From: Acidimicrobiaceae bacterium
GTDB taxonomy: Bacteria; Actinomycetota; Acidimicrobiia; Acidimicrobiales; Aldehydirespiratoraceae
DNA: 36,704 nt
Assembly: GCA_026706815.1 (NCBI GenBank)
Contig: JAPOYA010000009.1
Coordinates: forward strand, 1 to 36,704
Direction of reading: 5' to 3'
Shown: one piece after another, positions 23,980 through 31,878 of the stretch
How positions within the stretch are numbered: position 1 is the first letter of the stretch
How the letters are laid out: every line of letters begins with the position of its first letter
Notes under the pieces: generated by a model
Database searches by the model: none
Told to the model about the DNA's origin: nothing
Seen by the model: only the letters and a program-made list of their open reading frames with translations
Made by a program: the position numbers and the translations under genes

Positions 23980-25221
23980 TCAGTATGAGAACGGCCAGGT
24001 TGAGAAATAGTTGCGGATACGAACCCAGATTCCAGCCAGTCCTCGGTGCTCCACCAGAAGGAACAAGGCAATAAGGAACCCGTAAATGATCACATTAAGC
24101 GAAGCGACAGACACCAGCCCAGAATCTGTGCTTTTGGCTGCCACCCCAGGCACACCGTAGTCCGCGGAGATGCCGTCTATCAGTCGTGGGAGAGCGGTTA
24201 TCACCAACGCGCCGATGATCGATCCGTAGATCGTGCCCATCCCCCCCAGAATGATCATGGCGATGAACTGGATGGAGACGAGCAGCGTGAAGTCGCCCGG
24301 GCTGATGAAGAGCTGGAGCGGTGCATACAGGGCGCCCGCCAGAGCCGCAATCGCGGCTGACCAGGCGAACGCCTGGGTCTTGTAGCCCGTGACCCCCACG
24401 TCGATGCCGATGATCTCCGCCGCGATGTCTTGGTCGCGCACAGCCTGCAGAGCCCTTCCGGGACGCGTCCGCACGACGTTCTTCGTCAGCCAGGCGACGA
24501 CTGCGACCACCAGCCAGATCAGCCAGAAGTAGCTCTCGTCCTTTCCGAAGGCCTTGCCGAACAGGCTCAGGTTCTCAAAATCAACGAAGCCCAAGTCCAA
24601 CTCCACGCCTGCAGCCGATGTCCCGGTGTTTCCTCCAGTGACGCTGCGCCAGTTCCTGAAAATGTGTTCGCCGATGAACACCAGGCCAAGCGTCACTATC
24701 ACCAGGTAGTTGCCGCGGAGGCGAAGTGCGAAGGGGCCGATGGCCGCGCCTACGAGCCAGCCCAACGCGGGAGCGAAGAAAATCCAGAGCCACATCGGCC
24801 AACCCCAGACAGAACCCGCGTATGCCGTGCTGTAGGCGCCGACAGCCAAGAACACCGAGTGCCCCAGCGAGACCTGACCGGTGTAGCCGGTGAGAAGGTT
24901 CAGCCCGATCGCCGCAATCGAGAACACTCCGGCGTAGGCCAGAGTGTTGAGCGATATGCCGTTGCCGCTGAGCAGCGTGAAGGGCGGCACATCCCAGAAC
25001 ACCGGTATGAACGCCCAAGTCAGAATCAGCGCTGCCAATGCCGACCGCCTCAACCGGTTCGGGAACAGGCGCAGGTCGTCGCGATAACGCACATGCATTG
25101 CATGCGGTGTTTTGGCTCGGCGGTGTTTTCGCCCGGTGTTGCTCTCGCCGGGCACAGCCGGAGCCGCGGTGGCCTTGCCGGGCACAGCCGGAGCCGCGTC
25201 GGGGGTCGAGTCGGCGCTCAT
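23980..25221 (-). CDS. livM: Branched-chain amino acid type ABC permease (LivM)
   Basis: The 413-residue membrane protein has about nine to ten hydrophobic segments and the LivM landmarks GLNLLTGYTGQVSLGHSVFL, FALRLRGNYLVIVTLGL and RPGRALQAVRDQDIAAEIIG, the last being the loop that contacts the ATPases. The first 40 residues are an added cytoplasmic tail with two AAPAVPG repeats. The ATG overlaps the livH stop by 4 nt. It pairs with the LivH-like protein to form the transport channel. Confidence 0.92.
   Translation of the reverse strand: MSADSTPDAAPAVPGKATAAPAVPGESNTGRKHRRAKTPHAMHVRYRDDLRLFPNRLRRSALAALILTWAFIPVFWDVPPFTLLSGNGISLNTLAYAGVFSIAAIGLNLLTGYTGQVSLGHSVFLAVGAYSTAYAGSVWGWPMWLWIFFAPALGWLVGAAIGPFALRLRGNYLVIVTLGLVFIGEHIFRNWRSVTGGNTGTSAAGVELDLGFVDFENLSLFGKAFGKDESYFWLIWLVVAVVAWLTKNVVRTRPGRALQAVRDQDIAAEIIGIDVGVTGYKTQAFAWSAAIAALAGALYAPLQLFISPGDFTLLVSIQFIAMIILGGMGTIYGSIIGALVITALPRLIDGISADYGVPGVAAKSTDSGLVSVASLNVIIYGFLIALFLLVEHRGLAGIWVRIRNYFSTWPFSY
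25147..25198. repeat. Two copies of the GC-rich AAPAVPG repeat, period 30
   Basis: GCCGGGCACAGCCGGAGCCG plus two bases occurs at 25147-25168 and 25177-25198, identical in both. It matches 18732-18753 in the biotin carboxylase gene with one mismatch. It codes the N-terminal tail of the permease. Confidence 0.8.
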
Positions 25222-26300
25222 ACGCGGCGCACCTCCTCGGTGCCCAACAGTCCGTAGGGGCGAACCATCAAGACGATGATCATGACCACGAAGATCGCTA
25301 CTCGCTCGAATCCTGCCCCGAGCCAGTCGAGGTCCTCAATCGGGAACCACTCGGGAGTGGTGGCGACATAGGTCTTCACGAGGTTCTGGATCCAGCCGAC
25401 CAGCAGTCCTCCGGCCACGGCCCCGGCGGGGGAGTCCAAGCCCCCGAGGATCATCGCCGGGAATGCGAGAAAGACCACGAAGTCCAGGTTCGGGGTTATG
25501 AGCTCGGGGCCGGCTGTGGCAGCAGTCCCCGCCAGTGCCGCCGCGCCGCCCGCGACAGCGAACGCCGTCGCGAACACGATCTTTGTCGAGATGCCCTGGG
25601 CGATGGCCGCTTCGTGGTCGAAATGCGTGGCCCGCATGGCGACGCCGATCCGGCTGTAGCGGTCGACCAGGAAGAACACTCCGAGCGCAAGCACAGCCAT
25701 GGCTATGGCCGCGAGCTTGGAATGTTGAAGGACCAACCCCCCCACTCGCGAGGTCGACAGTTCCCAGGGGTCGTCGACACTGAGTTCAGCGAACCCCCAG
25801 ATTGAGGCAACTACCTGTTTGACGATGAACAAGACCCCGATGGTGACCATGATCGCCCCGAACAGCGGCAGTTCGGAGGGTCCCTTGTCGCCGTAGCGGG
25901 CCTCGATCCGAGCGGTCGCGAACCACCCCAGCAAACCGATGGCGACACCCCCCGACAGCCCGACCAGATGCGTGGTGCCGTTGTAGAAGAGGGTCGCCCA
26001 CCCCAACAGGCCTGCAGAGATACCGACGACTTCGCGGAAGACTCGCTGCAGCATGGCTCGTTGCAGCAGCACGTTGAATCCGGCGCACACCAAGACCGAC
26101 AAGACGATGCCGACGTGGTAGTTCCAACCCCACGATGTGCTGACGTTGTAGGTGATGTAGGCGCCGAGGAGCAGCGCGCCGCCCTGCGCGAAGTTGATGA
26201 TGCCAGTGGCGCGGTAGATGACCACGAACCCCAGCACGATCAGCGCATACAAGGATCCCAAGGCGACTCCGTCGAAGGTTGCCTGCCAGAAGGTGGTCAT
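25218..26300 (-). CDS. livH: Branched-chain amino acid type ABC permease (LivH)
   Basis: The 360-residue membrane protein has the LivH start FDGVALGSLYALIVLGFVVI, then RATGIINFAQGGALLLGAYI and the EAA-like loop SRIGVAMRATHFDHEAAIAQ. Near the end it has FPAMILGGLDSPAGAVAGGL. It is somewhat longer than the usual 290-310 residues, mainly in the central part. It is coupled by 4-nt overlaps to the ligase gene before it and to livM after it. Confidence 0.92.
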   Translation of the reverse strand: MTTFWQATFDGVALGSLYALIVLGFVVIYRATGIINFAQGGALLLGAYITYNVSTSWGWNYHVGIVLSVLVCAGFNVLLQRAMLQRVFREVVGISAGLLGWATLFYNGTTHLVGLSGGVAIGLLGWFATARIEARYGDKGPSELPLFGAIMVTIGVLFIVKQVVASIWGFAELSVDDPWELSTSRVGGLVLQHSKLAAIAMAVLALGVFFLVDRYSRIGVAMRATHFDHEAAIAQGISTKIVFATAFAVAGGAAALAGTAATAGPELITPNLDFVVFLAFPAMILGGLDSPAGAVAGGLLVGWIQNLVKTYVATTPEWFPIEDLDWLGAGFERVAIFVVMIIVLMVRPYGLLGTEEVRRV

Positions 26301-28084
26301 CGGTACATCTGCTCGATCAGGTCTTCGAACTGCTCGGTGATGGCTGCTCGCTTGACTTTCTGGGTGGCGGTGAGCTGTCCGTCCTCGTGGTCGAGCTCGA
26401 CCGTCATGAACTCGAACCGCTTGATGGTCTCGACCTGGGCGAACTCTCGGTTGGCCTCCCGCAGAACACCGTCGATCAAAGACCGAACCTCGGGTTTGTT
26501 GGAGAGGTCTCGGTAGGTCGTGTAGGTCACGCCGTTGCGGGTCGCCCAGTCCCCGACGGTGTCGTATTCGATGCCGACCAGTGCGGTCAGGTACTTGCGG
26601 CGATCACCGATCACCACCGCCTCCCGCACGAAGGGCGACACCTTCAGACGATTCTCGATCTCTGAAGGGGATATGTTCTTGCCTCCCGCGGTGATGATGA
26701 CGTCCTTCTTCCGGTCGGTGATCGTCAAATAGCCGTCTTCGTCGATGAACCCGACGTCCCCGGTGTGCAGCCAGCCGTCCTCGTCGATCGTCTCCGCTGT
26801 CGCCTGCGGGTTCTTGTAGTAGCCCGCGAAGGTTCCGCGTCCACGGGTGAGGATCTCGCCGTCCTCGGCTATGCGCACCTCAGCGCCGCCGACTGCGACC
26901 CCGACCGTGCCGATGCGCACATCGCCGACCGGGTTGATCGTGCCCTGAGCGCAGTTCTCCGTCTGCCCGTATCCCTCGCGTACCGGCACTCCGATCGACC
27001 AGAACCAGTCGAGCACCTGAGGGGCGATCGGTGCAGCCCCTGACAGCGCTTTTCGGCAACGGCTCATCCCGAGCCGCTCCTTCAGCGCGCGGAACAACAG
27101 GAACGATCCCAATGCCGAGATCGCCCTGTCCGACCAGCGAAGTCGGCCGCTCATGCGGGCCTTGGCGAATTGCCTGCCCTTGGCGGTCCAATACTGGTAG
27201 TTGCGCCGCTTCAACCATGATGCGTCGTTCATTCGCACTTGAACACTTGCCAGCATCTTCTCCCAGACCCGGGGCACGCCCAGGAAGAAAGTCGGCTGCA
27301 CTTCCCGCAAGTCGTTGGCGAAAGCCGCTCCCCCCTCGCCGAAGTTCGCCGTGTAGCCGGCGCTGATCCCGTTGACGACGGTGATGAGCCGCTCCGCTAT
27401 GTGGCACAGGGGGAGATAGGAGAGCACTTCGTCGCCCGGGCCGAGGGAGAACTCCGCGTCGTAATCGGTGAACGCAGCATGCATGTTGGCGTGGTCGATC
27501 ATCGCCCCCTTGGGCGGCCCGGTGGTGCCCGACGTGTAGACGATGATGGCGACGTCCGTGTCGGACAGCGCCGCCACGGATTCGTCGAAATCGCTTGCAG
27601 GCCCGGCGCGGCCCAGTTCCAGCAGTTCTGCAAAGGTCAGAATCCGAGGGTTGTCCAGAACCCGGACGCCGCGGGGGTCGATGACCACGACATAGGCCAG
27701 ATCTTCGAGCTGGTCCCAGACTTCGAGGGTCTTGTCGAGCTGCTCCTCGTCCTCTGCGACCACGACTTTCGCCTCTGAGTGGGCCAGGAGATAGCACACT
27801 TCGGCCGCGGGGCTGGTCGGGTAGATCCCGACGGTGATCGCACCGACGCCCTGTGCGCCCAGGTCGGCGAAGACCCATTCGGGCCGGTTCTCAGCGTGGA
27901 CCGCGACTTTGTCGCCCTGGCCCACACCCAGGCTGCGCAAGCCGAGGCCGACCAAGCGCGCTGTGTCCGCGTAGTCATTCCAGGTGTACTCGCGCCAGAT
28001 CCCCAGAGTCTTGTGGCGGAGGGCGACTGAATCACCGTCCGCGTCCGCTCGAGACAGGAGCTTCTGTGGAAGGGGGACACTCAC
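26297..28084 (-). CDS. AMP-forming acyl-CoA ligase (long-chain fatty acid type) inside the ABC operon
   Basis: The GTG at 28084 overlaps the livG stop, and the end overlaps livH; both junctions are 4 nt. The 595-residue enzyme has the ATP-binding YTSGTTGPPKGAMI, the GYGQTENCAQG motif and TGDVGFIDEDGYLTITDRKK. The hinge and C-terminal DVIITAGGKNISPSEIE contain a C-terminal lid. It resembles FadD15-type ligases, which activate carboxylic acids with ATP and CoA. Its place between the ATPase and permease genes points to activation of the imported substrate on entry. The chain type is not predictable from sequence alone. Confidence 0.92.
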   Translation of the reverse strand: MSVPLPQKLLSRADADGDSVALRHKTLGIWREYTWNDYADTARLVGLGLRSLGVGQGDKVAVHAENRPEWVFADLGAQGVGAITVGIYPTSPAAEVCYLLAHSEAKVVVAEDEEQLDKTLEVWDQLEDLAYVVVIDPRGVRVLDNPRILTFAELLELGRAGPASDFDESVAALSDTDVAIIVYTSGTTGPPKGAMIDHANMHAAFTDYDAEFSLGPGDEVLSYLPLCHIAERLITVVNGISAGYTANFGEGGAAFANDLREVQPTFFLGVPRVWEKMLASVQVRMNDASWLKRRNYQYWTAKGRQFAKARMSGRLRWSDRAISALGSFLLFRALKERLGMSRCRKALSGAAPIAPQVLDWFWSIGVPVREGYGQTENCAQGTINPVGDVRIGTVGVAVGGAEVRIAEDGEILTRGRGTFAGYYKNPQATAETIDEDGWLHTGDVGFIDEDGYLTITDRKKDVIITAGGKNISPSEIENRLKVSPFVREAVVIGDRRKYLTALVGIEYDTVGDWATRNGVTYTTYRDLSNKPEVRSLIDGVLREANREFAQVETIKRFEFMTVELDHEDGQLTATQKVKRAAITEQFEDLIEQMYR

Positions 28085-28851
28085 GCGGTCTCTCCCAGGT
28101 ACGCGGCAATGACCTCCGGGTCGGACTGAATATCGGCAGGGACTCCGGTGGCCAGCCTCTGCCCGAAATTCAGGGCCATCACTCTGTCAGCGATGTCCAT
28201 AACCATGTGCATGTCATGTTCCACCAGGATCATGGCGATGTGGAGATCGTTGCGGATCTCGATGATGAAGCGTGCCATGTCTTCAGTCTCTTCGAGGTTC
28301 ATGCCCGCAACAGGTTCGTCCAACAGCAGCAGGGCCGGCTCCATCGACAGGGCACGACCCAACTCGATGCGCTTCTGGATGCCATATGGCAGCATCCCGA
28401 CCGGGCTGCGCCGGTACGGCTGCAGATCCAGGAAGTCGATTATCTCTTCGACGCCGGCCCGGTGCTCGATCTCCTCACGCCTGGCCCTGCCGAACCACAG
28501 AGCGCCCGACACGAATCCGCTCTTCATCAGCAGATGACGGCCGAGCATCAAGTTGTCTACCAAGTTGAGGTTGGAGAAGAGTCCCAGGTTCTGGAAGGTC
28601 CGTGCCACCCCGAGTCCGGCGATCTCGGTCGGCTTGGCGCCGACGAGCGACCTGCCGCAGAAGTTGATCTCGCCGCTCTCGGGTCGGTACACGCCGTTGA
28701 GGCAGTTGAAAATGGAAGTCTTGCCCGCGCCGTTGGGACCGATGATCGCGAACAGCTCGCCGGGCTCGACCGTGAACGAGATGTCGTTGAGGGCAACGAC
28801 CCCTCCGAAGCGCAGAGACACTCGATCGAAGCGGAGAAGCGGGTCGGTCAT
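28081..28851 (-). CDS. livG: ABC transporter ATPase (LivG)
   Basis: The 256-residue ATPase shows Walker A GPNGAGKTS, the signature-region LPYGIQKRIELGRALSMEP (a normal LivG variant), Walker B LLLDEPVAGMN and the switch His in VEHDMHMVMDIADRV. It powers import with LivF. Its start overlaps the livF stop by 4 nt and its stop overlaps the ligase GTG. Confidence 0.93.
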   Translation of the reverse strand: MTDPLLRFDRVSLRFGGVVALNDISFTVEPGELFAIIGPNGAGKTSIFNCLNGVYRPESGEINFCGRSLVGAKPTEIAGLGVARTFQNLGLFSNLNLVDNLMLGRHLLMKSGFVSGALWFGRARREEIEHRAGVEEIIDFLDLQPYRRSPVGMLPYGIQKRIELGRALSMEPALLLLDEPVAGMNLEETEDMARFIIEIRNDLHIAMILVEHDMHMVMDIADRVMALNFGQRLATGVPADIQSDPEVIAAYLGETA

Positions 28852-29663
28852 GCGCTCCAGCGTTTCTTGCGACGGTAGGACTTGACGTCTCGGAAGGACT
28901 TGCGGCCCGCTTCACCAACCCCGAGGTAGAACTCGCGAATGTCGTCGTCTTCGAGCAGATCGCCCGCTGTGCCTTCCTTCACGATTCGACCATTCTCGAG
29001 CACATAGGCCCGGTCTGAGACGGACAGGGCCATGCGTGCATTCTGCTCGACAAGCAGCACGCTCGTTCCCTGTTCGTTGACGGTGGTGATGATCTCGGAG
29101 ATCTGCTCCACGAGTTTGGGCGCCAATCCCAACGAGGGTTCGTCCAGCAACAGGAGTTTCGGCGAGGCCATCAGAGCCCGGCCGATGGCCAGCATCTGTT
29201 GTTCTCCACCGGACAGATAACCGGCGGTGTCACGTTGGCGCGGTCTCAAAACTGGGAACAGGTCCATGACCCGATCATGGGCAGCCGCGACCGCGCTGTG
29301 GTCGCGTACCGTGTAGGCCCCGGCGCGCAGGTTCTCCTCAACCGTCAACTCGGCGAAAATCCGGCGCCCCTCCATGACCTGTGACACGCCGGCCCGCACC
29401 AGCTTCGCCGGATCGGCGTGGTCGGCCGGCTCCTGGTCGAAGATGATCGAGCCCTTGGTCATCTCCCCGCGGTGAACCTCGAGCAGTCCGGTGATCGCTC
29501 GCAACAATGTGGTCTTGCCCGCGCCGTTAGCGCCGAGAATCGTGACGATCTCGCCCTGATCGACCCGCAGGCTGACGCCGCTCAACACCAGGATGACGCT
29601 GTTGTAGACGATCTCCACATTGCGAACATCGAGGATCGCCGGAGGTTCTGGCTCAGCGTTCAT
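28848..29663 (-). CDS. livF: ABC transporter ATPase (LivF)
   Basis: The 271-residue ATPase has Walker A GANGAGKTT, the signature LSGGEQQMLAIGRAL, Walker B LLLDEPSLGLAPKLVEQISE and a Q-loop in GVSQVMEGRRIF. It carries a basic C-terminal extension (YRRKKRW) not usual in LivF. It is the first gene of the tight transporter cluster. The gap to the amidohydrolase gene upstream is 66 nt. Confidence 0.93.
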   Translation of the reverse strand: MNAEPEPPAILDVRNVEIVYNSVILVLSGVSLRVDQGEIVTILGANGAGKTTLLRAITGLLEVHRGEMTKGSIIFDQEPADHADPAKLVRAGVSQVMEGRRIFAELTVEENLRAGAYTVRDHSAVAAAHDRVMDLFPVLRPRQRDTAGYLSGGEQQMLAIGRALMASPKLLLLDEPSLGLAPKLVEQISEIITTVNEQGTSVLLVEQNARMALSVSDRAYVLENGRIVKEGTAGDLLEDDDIREFYLGVGEAGRKSFRDVKSYRRKKRWSA

Positions 29664-29699
29664 GCGAAGTGAAATGTAACACGGCCCAGGCCGGTCACT

Positions 29700-29744
29700 T
29701 ACTCGAACGGCAGGGAGAACATCGGCCAGCTACTCGAAGGGCAG
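29700..29744. repeat. 14-bp direct repeat at the amidohydrolase 3' end
   Basis: TACTCGAACGGCAG (29700-29713) and TACTCGAAGGGCAG (29731-29744) differ at one base. The second codes the end LPFE-stop of the amidohydrolase. The first repeats the same ending (LPFE then TAA) out of frame, so the gene tail looks partly duplicated. Confidence 0.7.
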
Positions 29745-30926
29745 TTTGAGCAACTTGATGGCGTTGCCTCGGGCAAGTTTGTGAACGACCTCGTCTTCGA
29801 GATGCCCGAACAGCGACTGCGCCTTCTGCTTGGAGTGCGGGAAGGTGCCGTCGGAGTGGGGGTAGTCGGTCTCGAAAAGGACATTGTCGACGCCGACCTC
29901 GTCGAGCATCTTCATGCCGGCGCTGTCGTTGAAGAAACAGCTGTAGATCTGCCGGTGATAGTAGAACGACGGCTTCTCCGGTAGACGCTCCTCACCCTGC
30001 GCCCACTGATGGGTCAGATAATTCTCGTCGGCCCGTTCTATAAAGTACGGGATCCAGCCGATCTGGCTCTCCGCGTACATCAGCTTGAGGTCCGGGTAGC
30101 GGTGCAGCACCCCCGAGAACAGAAAGTCGACCATGGACGCGGCGCTGTTGGCGGAGATCATCGTGGCCGTCACGAGCGTCGGTGCGTCCTCTGAGGTGCT
30201 CACGGTGCGGGTACCAGACCCGATGTGCATGGCGATGACCGTTCCCGTCTCTTCGCATGCCTGAAAGAAGGGGTCCCAATAGCCGGAGTGAATCGACGGC
30301 AGACCCAGCCAAGCCGGCAACTCCGACCAGGCAGTCGCGTTGACGCCCCGGGCAGCGTTGCGGCGGATCTCCGCTGCGGCCAACTCGACGTCCCACAACG
30401 GCACGATGCACAGCGGTATCAAGCGACCGCCGGAACCGCCGCACCATTCTTCGACCATCCAGTCGTTGTAGGCCTCGACGCAGAGCTTGGAGAGCTCCTT
30501 GTCCTTGCGCTCTGCGAACAGCTGACCGCAGAACCGGGGATAGTTGGGAAAGCACAGCGATGCCTCCACATGGTTGACGTCCATGTCCGCCAGACGGTCC
30601 GCGGCTTGATAGCAACCGGGCCGGATGTCGTCGTAGGTGACCCCCTCCATACCGACCTCTTCCGGGGGCGTTCCGGCACAGGCGATCATGTGCTTGATCT
30701 GGTAGCGGTGGTCCTCGTAGTGCCACCAAGCCGCCATCTCGTCGCCTGTTCCCGGCTGCTCAACCCAGGTGCCGCCTTGGAGACTCATCTCGCCCCGGGG
30801 CGCAATGACAATGCGCGGGCCGACGTCTCGGTACTTGGCTGGAAGACGATCGGCCCAGATGTTCGCGGGCTCAACCACATGGTCGTCGACGCTGATGATC
30901 TTCGGGAAGTCAGCAGCAAGGGTCAT
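29730..30926 (-). CDS. Amidohydrolase family 2 protein
   Basis: The 398-residue protein starts with ISVDDHVVEPANIWADRLP, in which DDH takes the place of the usual metal-binding HxH entry. Further landmarks are MHIGSGTRT, the loop LKLMYAESQIGWIPYFIERA and FETDYPHSDGTFPHSKQK, with the late metal/catalytic Asp. Family members (PF04909) are decarboxylases or hydrolases acting on aromatic or cyclic acids. It lies just upstream of the transporter operon on the same strand, so it may process a substrate related to the imported acid. The reaction is not known. Confidence 0.88.
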   Translation of the reverse strand: MTLAADFPKIISVDDHVVEPANIWADRLPAKYRDVGPRIVIAPRGEMSLQGGTWVEQPGTGDEMAAWWHYEDHRYQIKHMIACAGTPPEEVGMEGVTYDDIRPGCYQAADRLADMDVNHVEASLCFPNYPRFCGQLFAERKDKELSKLCVEAYNDWMVEEWCGGSGGRLIPLCIVPLWDVELAAAEIRRNAARGVNATAWSELPAWLGLPSIHSGYWDPFFQACEETGTVIAMHIGSGTRTVSTSEDAPTLVTATMISANSAASMVDFLFSGVLHRYPDLKLMYAESQIGWIPYFIERADENYLTHQWAQGEERLPEKPSFYYHRQIYSCFFNDSAGMKMLDEVGVDNVLFETDYPHSDGTFPHSKQKAQSLFGHLEDEVVHKLARGNAIKLLKLPFE

Positions 30927-30952
30927 CCCAGAACCGTATCGCTAGACCTCCT

Positions 30953-30982
30953 TGATCGGCCATACGGTGATCGGCCATACGG
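30953..30982. repeat. 15-bp tandem duplication, two copies
   Basis: TGATCGGCCATACGG occurs twice in direct contact (30953-30967, 30968-30982), in the 72-base gap between the SnoaL-like gene and the amidohydrolase gene. Confidence 0.9.
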
Positions 30983-30998
30983 CCGCTGTGGTCGGCGT

Positions 30999-31451
30999 TC
31001 AGTCGAGCGAGTACAACAGGTGGTGGCTCAGGTCGCCCATCTGATCCACGAACATGATCCTCGTGTCGAACCACCACTTGTCGTCAAGGCGCTGAAAGGT
31101 GTCGTGATAACGCCCGGCGATGATGATCTGCAGCGGCAACTCCGGGGTTGCCTGAGTCACGGTGTAGTAGCTCCGACTGGAGGCTGTCCCGAGTTCCTCG
31201 TCGACTTCGATGATGGCGTTGGAGGTGATGTGATGCGTCTTGGGGGTCCCGTCTTCGTAGAGTCGAGTAGCTGCGTCGTACATCTTGCGCACGCCCTCGG
31301 CGCCGACAAAGGCTGCCTCCGGCGGCGCATCGGGAACAGCGCAGATCCGGCCGTGTTCGAACAGATCGGCTATGCCGCCGAGGTCTCCCGCATCGATTCG
31401 CTCGGCATACAGGTAGAGGAGATTTTCAATCATTCGGGCAGCGTCGGTCAT
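30999..31451 (-). CDS. SnoaL-like (NTF2-fold) protein
   Basis: The ATG at 31451 (MTDAARMIENLLYLYAERID) gives 150 residues with the NTF2-like fold order of the SnoaL_4 group. This is an N-terminal helix pair, FEHGRICAVPD, then strands with THHITSNAIIEVDEELGTAS and a late GRYHDTFQRLDDKWWFDTRI. Such proteins are often small hydratases, isomerases or dehydratases, or have lost catalysis. An open frame continues upstream, but the ATGA overlap with the preceding small gene supports this start. It is 72 nt upstream of the amidohydrolase gene. Confidence 0.85.
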   Translation of the reverse strand: MTDAARMIENLLYLYAERIDAGDLGGIADLFEHGRICAVPDAPPEAAFVGAEGVRKMYDAATRLYEDGTPKTHHITSNAIIEVDEELGTASSRSYYTVTQATPELPLQIIIAGRYHDTFQRLDDKWWFDTRIMFVDQMGDLSHHLLYSLD

Positions 31452-31732
31452 GCCGTGACGATAGAGAGCACCCGGGCGAGGCATCCAAATAGGCGATGAA
31501 TCCCTCTGACGATTTCGCCCCAGTCGGCATCGATACGGTGTTGGCCGCAGCCCGCGACACAGACGGACTGGAGGACTTCGGTCCAGTCGGCTTTCAGGAG
31601 CCGCTCGGCGTGCTCCTCGCAGCCGACGAACGCCATTGCGCGGCGTGCGGATGGGAGATCGGCGAAGCAGCACCGCGGATCGGTTGGCAGCCTGATACCG
31701 GCGATCCTCGTATCGGTGACAGAAACAAGCAA
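31448..31732 (-). CDS. Small Cys-containing hypothetical protein
   Basis: This 94-residue ORF ends in an ATGA overlap with the SnoaL-like gene and has high G/C at third codon positions, as in the neighbouring genes. It contains Cys pairs (RCCFADLPSARR, VGCEEHAERLL) and SVCVAGCGQHRID, which has a CxxxC arrangement. No family, signal peptide or membrane helix is recognised. A plus-strand ORF at 31496-31756 covers the same bases. The stop/start overlap favours the minus-strand gene, but this is not certain. Confidence 0.45.
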   Translation of the reverse strand: MLVSVTDTRIAGIRLPTDPRCCFADLPSARRAMAFVGCEEHAERLLKADWTEVLQSVCVAGCGQHRIDADWGEIVRGIHRLFGCLARVLSIVTA

Positions 31733-31878
31733 CCCGCCAAAAACTTACGGACATGAACGTGTTGATAGACCAATGGGAATCGGTCACCGTTGGTGTGAAC
31801 TCCCCGACCTGACGCAAGCCGCCCCTCCTGTACAGTTAGAGTGTCTAACATTCGTCTTCGCACCCTTGAAAGAAGCAT
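31733..31878. promoter_or_regulatory. Divergent region in front of the molybdoenzyme operon
   Basis: This 146-base gap must hold the promoter of the plus-strand ferredoxin/NrfD gene and perhaps that of the minus-strand small gene. It contains the dyad at 31835-31849. GAAAGAAG at about 31867 is a moderate ribosome site for the GTG at 31879. No clear -35/-10 pair can be fixed. Confidence 0.4.
31835..31849. promoter_or_regulatory. Dyad GTTAGA-GTG-TCTAAC, probable repressor site
   Basis: An exact inverted repeat with 6-bp arms and a 3-bp spacer lies 30 bases before the GTG of the ferredoxin/NrfD gene. TetR- or GntR-type proteins use sites of this shape; the regulator is not identifiable in this window. 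Confidence 0.55.

Noticed and set aside
31496..31756. Plus-strand 86-residue gene
   Set aside because: It has no ribosome site, opposes the minus-strand gene that has a 4-nt coupling junction, and shows no recognised motif. It is kept only as an alternative.
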